Positions 56,118 through 64,000 of a stretch of 64,000 nt of DNA are shown piece by piece. The stretch lies in assembly GCA_963575645.1 (NCBI GenBank), contig OY754467.1:33601108-33665107 (forward strand). Reading direction: 5' to 3'. Position numbers and translations under genes: made by a program. Within the stretch, counting starts at the first letter, position 1, and each line of letters starts with the position of its first letter. This DNA comes from Xanthostigma xanthostigma (Eukaryota; Arthropoda; Insecta; Raphidioptera; Raphidiidae). The notes beneath the pieces are model-generated. The model saw nothing but the letters and a program-made list of their open reading frames with translations, had not been told where the DNA came from and did not search any database.

Positions 56118-56678
56118 TATGGGCTATGTGCAGGGAGGCGGAGTTACAAATTTATCGATGCGAGCATTTGTGGTGAGCACTAGGGGAAACTTCAAACTCA
56201 GATTTTCCGTATGTCAATGAGCAATCTTTAAAGTGAAAATAGTTTTAATTTTATAAAGTTTTTAAATTACAAAGAAAACACGGGCAAAACTAGGCAATCT
56301 GGAAATGCTTGTTGTGGCCCGGGCTGTTGTGCTGATGGCGATTTAAGTAAAATAAAGATCATTGGCGCTGTACTTTGACGTTACGCTGTCAGTGTAAGCA
56401 AATTAATTATTATTTATATATTGTACGGCATAATTGATAAATAAATAATTCTCACGTCCCTTTTATGTTATGCTATTTATATAATGGTTTACAACCTGAA
56501 TTTTATTGTATATAAAATTAACAGCAGTTTTCCTTATTACATTTTTTGACACATCATGGTCAACTAAAGTTTTTGAATTATCATCATAGTAACATGTCGT
56601 GATTTCTATAAAAAGTGAGTTCAATAATTCTCTATTATCCACTAGCGGCGCTAGTAAGCTTCGTGCACACGGCCTATA
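56118..56678 (+). mobile_element. P-element-like MITE, copy 3
   Basis: Ends TATGGGCTATGTGCAGGGAG and (reverse strand) TATAGGCCGTGTGCACG. Aligns with copies 1 and 2 from end to end. Confidence 0.65.
56280..56378 (+). pseudogene. Truncated THAP start, copy 3, start codon lost
   Basis: ACG replaces ATG. The frame then reads GKTRQSGNACCGPGC and CADGDLSKIKIIG to the stop at 56376. The stop position is shared with the other copies, so the truncation predates their spread. Confidence 0.45.
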
Positions 56679-58044
56679 CCTAATAGAGGGGCACCGTTAA
56701 TTGCTAAGTTATGGGGCAATATTACAATCGGGAAAATTCTAATCTGTAGCTCAGAAATGACCTTATCAACATTCTGATTACGTTAACGAGTTTGTAAGTA
56801 AGAAAATATTTTTGGCTTGATGTAACTTAATATTTATATTAAGAACATTCTCGTTCGGCAATGCAACGTACCTTTTTAGTGCAAAACGGAACATTTATTT
56901 GTCCAATGTAATACCGACGTCCGACGAGAACGCTAATCCATTATTTCAGGAACCATTAGTTGAAAATCACCGTAAATGATTTTGTAATATTATACATACT
57001 GTACTTTTTTATGAAAAAAGAAGAATGTACATTTTCTTAATAAGCATGCAGCAAACTAGTTCAGTATAATATAGAAAAATAAAACAGAGGTGAATCCGAT
57101 TTTTTTTGTTTAAACTAGGGAATATGGTTCACATTGTAAACGTTATTTTTTATACAAACTGGATGTAAGGTTCTACCTAATATTCAAATATATAGCAATA
57201 GATCGCTATTGATGTTTTGAAACATACATTGAGTTACAATATACGATATAAAAAAAATTCAAACGTTTATCAGCGACATTGGTAGTGGAGTATTCGGCTC
57301 CACCGTATAGGAGACCGCATAGAAAACGAACATATACATATATAAAGATTTTACTATTTGTGTTATGATATAATTTGTTGATTTATGTTTAAATTAATAT
57401 TTTCAAATGTTTCTTCACACCGAGTGAACCAAAAAACTACAATGAAACTTTATTATTAAAATATTTGTGTAGTATATTTTCAATATTTTGTTTCTTTGTG
57501 ATAGAAAAGATTATACTAATTATTTTTAATAAATATAAATAAATAACATTTAAAAATTAAGAAAGACTCAAGCGAATTGTGTTGTTTTTTTTAAATGACG
57601 AGTCGCCCCTGTTATTAAAAGTGAAGTCAGTAATGCTCTGAAGTTGCAGTATCCTCCGTGTTGTTCTATTAGCCATATTGATATTTATAGATAGTGTGTT
57701 CTCTCATTCTCGTAGCGCGAAATTCATTGCAACTGCAGTCATTCTCCTCTGAACTAGAAAATAAGGTACTTATATTTAATATTATGTAATCAGCTTATAA
57801 AAGAGTGAATTTTAAAAATTCTTGCTAAAATATGCTTCTATAAAATAAATTTAGGAGAAAACACTGAGTGCAGTAATTTTCATATAAACAACCAAATGCA
57901 ATAAATAAAATTATGGGAATAGAAAAGCAGAAAAGCGTAATCTATGGATAATATTTTAAGGTGAAATCGTGTAATGAATTTAAAATGGGGTATAATGTTC
58001 TTAGTGCATTTTGATATAAAATATTTTAATAATAAAGTTCATAG
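56679..58044. other. No gene recognised
   Basis: Mostly AT-rich. 57272-57320 (GACATTGGTAGTGGAGTATTC) shares a phrase with 58905-58935 and 62750, part of a dispersed family. Confidence 0.35.
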
Positions 58045-58735
58045 TTTTTTACCATTCCAATCCACAAGTGGGGAATAGTAGGTACTAGTTTAGGTCAAAA
58101 ATAACTTTTCAAAAATTTTACAATATCTTTCCATTTTGAGGTCCCCCGAATCCAAAAAACATATTTTTGGAAAATCTCTGTGCGTCTGTTAGTCTGTTTG
58201 TCTGTGAACACGATACAGGTCAAACGGATGAGCCGATTGAAACCAAATTTTGGGAGGATGTTTAGTAATGCAAATATGAAGAGCCCTATTGTTTTTGGGG
58301 AAAATCGGTGCATGCACAGAAGAGATATATGCTAAAACGGTGTTTTTTTATATAATAGTGGTATACTTTTCGTAACTTATTATTATTCTATTTATTTTTT
58401 CGAGAAAGTTTTGTTAAAAAAAAATTTATCTAAACTTTATAGTTTAGGAAATATTTTGAAAATAAAAAAAATCATCCGCTCTTTTGTTTTATGGATCTGT
58501 CAGAAATAAACTATAGTTAGGCATGCTTTGATTAATTTTTACATGACGTGAACATACTATGTAGGTAACCATGGCAACGAATAGTTAATATCATATTGAA
58601 TACTAGCCATTACCCGCGTCACCCCACGCGATATAAGATATTTTATTTTCTTTATTATAATCAAATGTCAACATTTTTGAAGTTGGAATGGTCCCGTCGC
58701 CCAATTGGCAGGAATTTTTTTTTTAATTCTTTAGT
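58045..58735 (+). mobile_element. Dispersed host-element family, compact copy
   Basis: Runs from CCATTCCAATCCACAAGTGG to GGTCCCGTCGCCCAATTGGC. Contains one CGGTGCATGCACAGAAGAG unit where the 28-kb copy has a tandem array. Serves as the reference for what 24375-29020 looked like before expansion. Confidence 0.7.
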
Positions 58736-58899
58736 CCAATCTGTGTAAAGAAAAAATTGAAAATGTTAATTTATAAGTTAAATAAATTATAAATCAACAA
58801 ATTAAATCCTAAATAATGTTTCCTATTTTTTATTCGCAGCGGTAGGGTACCTACACAAGTAGTAAAATCTTTATATAAAAATTAGGTACTCTTCGTGTT

Positions 58900-59022
58900 T
58901 TATGAGGTCCAAAGATTCCACTACCAATGTCACTTCCGAGCGGGACAAAGTCCGTGCGGCAAGACTGTAGGCGCTACCGTCTTTCATCTCAATCGCGTGC
59001 GGAGCCGCGGGTAACGTCTAGT
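58900..59022 (-). repeat. Retroelement-like start
   Basis: The minus strand begins TACTAGACGTTACCCGCGGC and TCCGCACGCGATTGAGATGA, similar to 2874 and 62693. Ends near 58905. Confidence 0.55.
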
Positions 59023-60181
59023 ACGAAATAATAATAATAATAGATAATTAGTATATTTATGTGTAACAACCTATTTTGAGAACCATTATATAACTCGGCG
59101 CTATAAATTCATATTTGGACTATACCGACATGATTTAGAAAAGATTATTAAGTGTTCTAAATATAAAACCCTTCGAGCTGTAGTTTCGCATAAAAACAAC
59201 AACAATATTTATGTTATCAACATTTTTTTCACAAAATTATGTAACTATTGCTGGATGAGATTCTTCATCGGATACTAGTTTTCGTAATCTAAAGTAAACT
59301 TCAACTATTATTTTACCTTTCGAACGTTTACGCTGTCTCGACTAAGTTAATTTTTCTTTTTTCATTCCCGTTGTTTTTACCGGAAGTAAGATTGGAAAAT
59401 ATAAAATGTAAATTGAAATGCTGGGAGTAGTGTCTTTGTAACATAAGGAACGTTAAGTAGGTAGGAAATATGTTTAAATAGCCAGTATATTTTAAAACAA
59501 CTCTACTCTGACATTTGTTACATAGCGTAGGAGCTGAATGTCCGTCGTAAATATTTTTAAGACACGTTCATCAAGCATTACAAAACTGCACGTTCAGAGC
59601 ATAAGTAATGAATGTTTAATTTGAAGGGAATTAATTAGTAAACTTTGTATATTGTCTTCGAAATCCTCGTTACCTGTAAAGCTAGCTGCACACGAGTATG
59701 AGTTGGCGTATGTGGTGGAGGGAACGGGTGTCTGGTGGAAGCAACGGGTAATGTTGTAGTATATTATGACCGTTAATTTTACGGTTTGTAATTGTTTTCC
59801 TACTTAACGGCTTGACCGATTTTGATGAAATTTTATTTTTATACTTATCGGGTCTCCTGGATGGTTCTTAGCTACTGTTGGACTCGGTAGATGCTGTTGC
59901 CGAGATGCAGATTTTTTTTTAATTTCCCTTCCAATTTTTTTTGGGTTCAGGTGAAGCCGGTACGGGCCTCCAGTTATAAATAAAATTATAAATTGTGTGC
60001 ACAGGGAAGATGAGCATCCTGTATGAAGGTGTTAAAGCCATAAGGTGAAGGAAATTGTTAACGTAATCAGGTATTAAATAAAAATTTGTACCTATCTGCG
60101 TAAACGTATTAAATTTAATAAACGCTATTGTGTTTGAAACAAAGATTACTGATATGAAACAGGCGTATATATTTTCTTAAT
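59023..60181. other. No gene recognised
   Basis: 59685 carries GCTGCACACGAG, one terminus of the CTGCACACGAGG family without a partner; 59780-59950 has retroelement-like phrases. Otherwise nothing. Confidence 0.35.
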
Positions 60182-60392
60182 TAGGGTTTTGTACCTCAAA
60201 AGGAAAAAAGAAACCCTTATTAGTTGGCAAACTGACCGCGACTTTTGTCGATATATGGGGACAACAGTTTTCCAACGGCTAACCGGGAAAAACCGTTGGA
60301 CTCAGTTCCCGTGATGGACAAACTAATTACATACCGACAAGTTTGTACGGAACCCTCGATGCACGAGTCCGACTCGCACTTGACCGTTTTTT
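60182..60392 (+). repeat. GGGTTCCGTACC family, internally deleted copy
   Basis: Keeps the two ends (TTTTGTACCTCAAAAGG and GTCCGACTCGCACTTGACCG) and the CCAACGGCTAACCGGGAAAA segment but lacks about 350 bp of the interior. Confidence 0.7.
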
Positions 60393-60539
60393 AAACGCTT
60401 TTATTTAGCTTGACTCCGTATATTTCTTTATATCTTTGTTTCAAATCTTGGGACTGCTTTTTCAACTACTTTCCGTTATCTGATTGAGTTGAAATGTTGC
60501 ATAGGTATGTAGTTCCGATGACAATACAATGTTATAACT

Positions 60540-60735
60540 AATTGACCGTTCCGGCTTTTGTCCGGTTGCAAATCGTACTTTTAATAAAGCACACTAAAAC
60601 TTAAAAATGAAATAGGTAAACAAGCTTTGTAAGTTAAACGATTTTTAGTTCTGATGACAATACAATATTATAATAGCTAACTGACTGGACCGGCTTACGT
60701 CCGGATGCAAATCGCACTTTTAATAAAGCATACTA
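60540..60735 (+). repeat. Short direct repeat (GTCCGGATGCAAATCGCAC)
   Basis: Two tandem modules, 60543-60640 and 60675-60760, share GACCG-CGGCTT, GTCCGG-TGCAAATCG and ACTTTTAATAAAGCA. The second is also the reverse complement of 29350-29415. Confidence 0.55.
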
Positions 60736-60742
60736 AAAACTT

Positions 60743-60985
60743 AAAAATAAAAAGAGGTAAAAAACTTTTAAATTAAGCGCTTTTATTGTGCAATCGATAA
60801 TGTACCAAAAACTAGAAAATAAATACGAGTCACCATTGGGGCCTTTGATTAAACTAAAATAAAATCATAACTATAAATGTCCCCTACGATTTTATTTTAG
60901 TTTAATCAAAGCCCCCAATGGTGACTCATATTTATTTTCTAATTTTTAGTACCTACATTATCGATTTTTACCTCTTTTTATTTTA
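60743..60985. mobile_element. Hairpin element, about 75-bp arms
   Basis: Arms 60792-60867 and 60889-60965 pair closely (ATCGATAATGTACC outside, TTAAACTAAAATAAAATC inside), with an outer AAAATAAAAAGAGGTAAAAA pair beyond. No coding content. Confidence 0.75.
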
Positions 60986-61782
60986 TAACGTCACTGTCGC
61001 GATTTTCTTTTCGTTGCTCCAAATTATTGTACACTCGCCTTTAGAAGCCAAGGTGACAAAGTAATTCAATGAATACAAATTGGCACTCGACGGGCTGCAG
61101 TAGATAGATATGGGCTCTGATAAATAGCCATTCGTTCAACTGTTTACCGCTGCATTCCCGGCTCGTTAATGGCGCTATAAAGAACGTTAGCGCGAGTCAT
61201 CTAGTGTTTGTTGTTGTCTCCAAGGCGTAAAGTTCTCATCGTTGCTGTATACTCCTGACTCTGCTGTACGCCTTTCTATAGCTCGGATTTATGCGACAAA
61301 TAAACGTTTTTATTGTATTGGAAATGTCCTTTATGTCCTTATTGTAAACTAGCAGCAATACCTGAACGCTTTTGATTGTTCGTTACTATTTTATAGTTTT
61401 CTTAACTCAGAAAATACACTCCTCAAATAAACCAATCACATTTTTTTATTGTGCAAAGAAAACGGGTTTTTTCAAAACGTTTTTTTTTTTTCGTTAATTC
61501 AAAAACATGTACTCATAAATATATATTAGTGGGTATGAAATAAATTATATAAAAAACGTCAAATAGAATTCTAAAGGTTGAAACACAACCCTTAGATATG
61601 TAACTACCCCCACGAAATACTTCTCTGATTATACAGAAGCGCCTAAAATTAACAAGAAGAATAATTTTAGAGGTTATAAAAATTGATTATTTCGCTCTAA
61701 CAATACCTACATTTTTTTGTATCCTTTTTTTAGGAACACAAAATATCAATTTTTTATTGTCTTGCCGATATTATTTATTCTT
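60986..61782. other. No gene recognised
   Basis: 61080-61290 is less AT-rich than the surroundings but has only short frames. Confidence 0.35.
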
Positions 61783-62218
61783 ACCGAGCAGAGTGGAGTA
61801 GTGGTGAGAACACTAGACTCGAATTCCGGAGGTACCGGGTTCGAATCCCGACGTGGGCAGATGTGGCTGGGACTTTTTTCTGCTGTATCTCGCCGAGAAA
61901 CGATAATTCCTGTACCGGCCATCTTGTTGAGGTTTAGCATGGTTTCCCTCAATAATTTCAGATAATTAATATCGAGATGGTTCCTTATTCAAGGCCATGG
62001 CTGATTACCTGTCACACTCCTATGCTCAAAATTTGCTTACCTTATCCTAATATCGTAAAATTCCTTCATTCGCCCATTGCTATTAATTAAGTGGAAGTTT
62101 AAAAATGTACAAAATAACGGGAAGTGTGGAAAATAGTAATGGTGCGAATAGCGTCTGTTATGACATAAAGTCGAGAAACGGACGCTAAACGCATTATTAT
62201 TATTATTATTATATTATT
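61783..62218 (+). mobile_element. SINE, full-length copy
   Basis: tRNA-derived head (ACCGAGCAGAGTGGAGTAGT, GAGAACACTAGAC, B box GGGTTCGAATCCCG), an approximately 330-bp body (GTGGCTGGGACTTTTTTCTG, GAAACGGACGCTAAACGC) and an (ATT)n tail at 62193-62218. Two other copies in the window. It would be transcribed by RNA polymerase III and mobilised by a LINE. Confidence 0.85.
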
Positions 62219-62692
62219 TGCTTCTTGAAATCTGAGAGTGGTGTTTAAAAAAAAATAAAATTTGAAAAATGAACAATAATGCGATGCAACCTTATTTTAA
62301 AAATTGCACGAAGCTCTATAATTATGTTTTACTGCAAAAGTTTAAATAAATTACAACGAAAAGTTTTTTACGAAACATATAAATTAGACGTAATATACGA
62401 TTATAGCACCGACTAGCCATCATGGCTTTATTAAGTCTGGATTAGTCCTGCGTGTAAAAAATATAATGAGCTTATTAAAGCTTGCGGTATAATATTATTT
62501 TCCGAAATAGATAACTGTGTAATTTAGAGTGAAACTTCCAGTTATCGATACTGTTTTAAAGCTTCAACAGATCGTTTATCGTTGGAGTCAGGGATGACAA
62601 CGTGACGGATATTCGAGTATAAGTTTTTTTCGACATAGGTACCGATAAATATTCGCTGAAATAAAATTATTACATGTCCGGCCATTATTAAT
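62219..62692. other. No feature recognised
   Basis: Nothing supported. Confidence 0.4.
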
Positions 62693-63515
62693 CTACTAGT
62701 CGCTACCCGCGACTCCGCACGTTATGAAGATGAAATAATGTTTTATACAACAGCAGTGGAGCCTTCGGCTCCACCGTATTACATTATTGTTTGTCGCATA
62801 TTTTTCGAATGTCTGCAATTTTTAGTATCATTTAAAATTAGCCGATATTTGAAATTTTTTAATTTTTTTTAGATTAAATGTTTAACCCCCTTAGGGAATC
62901 AATTTCCAAAAATTCTACGTTATACTATAAAAATTTCGTGTCGCAACAATCTCCGAAACCACTGAAACGATTTTAATGAAATTTTGTAAATGTGTTTTGC
63001 TTGGTCCAACTTACGCTATAGGATAGTTTTTATTAGGTATTTTGTACAAAATTACGGTGTTTTGTGGAAAAAAAATTGTTTTAGTAACACGTAACATGTG
63101 ATAGAATTTACTTAGAGCTATTAGTTCAGAAGCAAACAAGAAAAAACTGTTTTAGTACCAAGTAGCGACATCTGATAGAATTTGCTCAAAGCTGTTAGTT
63201 TAGAAGCAGTTCTGGTAGAATTTGCTCAAAGCTATTAGTTCAAAAGCAAACCTGGCAGAATTTGCTCAAAGCTTTAGTTCAGAAGCAAATCCGGTAGAAT
63301 TTGCTCAAAGCTATTAGTTCAGAAGCAAATGTGGTAGAATTTGCTCAAATCTATTAGTTCAGGAGCAAATCTGCTAGAGTTTACTCAAAGCTATTAGTTC
63401 AGAAGCAAATCTGTTAGAATTTGCTCGAAGCTATTAGTTCAGAAACCGAGTCGCAAATGAAATATATATTTTGCAAAATTATATTTATCGGGTGAAACCG
63501 GGACGAATCGCTAGT
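62693..63515 (+). repeat. Dispersed element with internal minisatellite
   Basis: Begins ACTAGTCGCTACCCGCGAC and ends TATTTATCGGGTGAAACCGG. Between them lie unique sequence and the minisatellite. A shorter relative, reversed, is at 9772-10075. Confidence 0.6.
63100..63445 (+). repeat. 40-bp minisatellite, eight units
   Basis: Units of about 40 bp, TAGAATTTGCTCAAAGC then TATTAGTTCAGAAGCAAAT. The first is followed by a 34-bp spacer (CTGTTTTAGTACCAAGTAGC) and the last runs into unique sequence. Units differ by 1 to 5 substitutions. Confidence 0.85.
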
Positions 63516-64000
63516 CGAACTATAATTACAAAGTAAATACATTAATAATAAATCCGATAACGGCTAAAAACTAAATCTAATTCAGATCTTCATAAAAATG
63601 TTAGACGATTAGATGGCCAATCCCTAACGCGCTACAAATAAGACGGACATGAAAAATGAAAGCTTTAGCGCGTAGTTTTTGCGTGATATAAGCCTGTCGT
63701 GGAATGTGATTACACTGAAATAACTCGTGAGCGATCAGACAATTATGATAGTTTTTTATGTAAAAAAAATGATTGATTCACTCGTCGGACAGTTTGTGCG
63801 GCCGGTATAAGAGTATTGGTTAAAACTGGTTTAGGTGGGGGCTTGTAATACGCAGTCTACTGCTGCTATTATATTCTGTAGAATCCGCAGTTTTCTGAAA
63901 ATACATTATCATTCTGCCGAGTAAGTTATACAGTTGACCACAAAGCAAGTCACATAACTTTTTGCACTACCCCCTATAAAATGGTGTCTTCCCACTTGCG
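63516..64000. other. No feature recognised
   Basis: Nothing supported to the window end. Confidence 0.4.

Overview
The window is repeat-dense, AT-rich nuclear DNA from an insect. Short words such as GGTACC/TACCTA, the repeat family beginning GGGTTCCGTACCTC and ending GGCCGGTTTTTT, and ACCGACTTCAAAAAAGG hairpins are all things I associate with Lepidoptera. That placement is an inference from repeats (about 50 to 60 percent sure), because no diagnostic host gene is present. There are no operons, rRNA genes, CRISPR arrays or convincing multi-exon host genes. Almost every long open frame is a shadow of a repeat.

Layout. 1-9 kb: nested hairpin elements, LINE or SINE-like tails, pogo/Tigger MITEs and one small hAT MITE. 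9-20 kb: three direct copies (one further right) of a P-element-like MITE that keeps the start of a THAP domain, more pogo MITEs (one next to a relic of a transposase start), a 1.1-kb foldback with a second hairpin inside it, and a rearranged PIF/Harbinger element carrying both a MADF-domain fragment and a transposase N-terminus. 20-24 kb: retroelement tails, a mariner-like element and a hAT MITE with a perfect 8-bp target duplication. 24.4-29 kb: the centre of the window, one transposable element copy that contains a 3.4-kb array of about 28 monomers of 120 bp, followed by a 247-bp dimeric array. 29-43 kb: decayed non-LTR retrotransposon ends, a Harbinger-type hairpin MITE and a SINE/LINE chimera. 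43-53 kb: further copies of the 24-kb element family, LINE relics (one split by a Helitron), two hAT MITEs and a few exon-like segments. 53-64 kb: a tRNA-Ile-like relic, SINE copies, and a 40-bp minisatellite inside a dispersed element.

Host coding potential is weak and speculative. The best case is a two-exon secreted-peptide model: 51039-51175 has an acceptor directly before ATG and a signal peptide, and it joins in phase to 55709-55817. Others are a 97-nt exon-like segment whose acceptor was duplicated by a LINE tail (49024-49120), a cysteine-bearing open segment at 47558-47779 (-), a possible first exon with a TATA box at 45441-45660 (-), and a 108-codon frame at 6993-7319 (-).

The strongest unusual signals are these: the 120-bp satellite, which keeps an 820-codon frame open and repeats CRE-like and YY1-like motifs; its position inside a transposable element; an exact 840-bp higher-order duplication within it; the Harbinger derivative with a 208-codon sense/antisense fusion frame; and the Helitron whose boundaries are confirmed by the reading frame of the LINE it interrupts.
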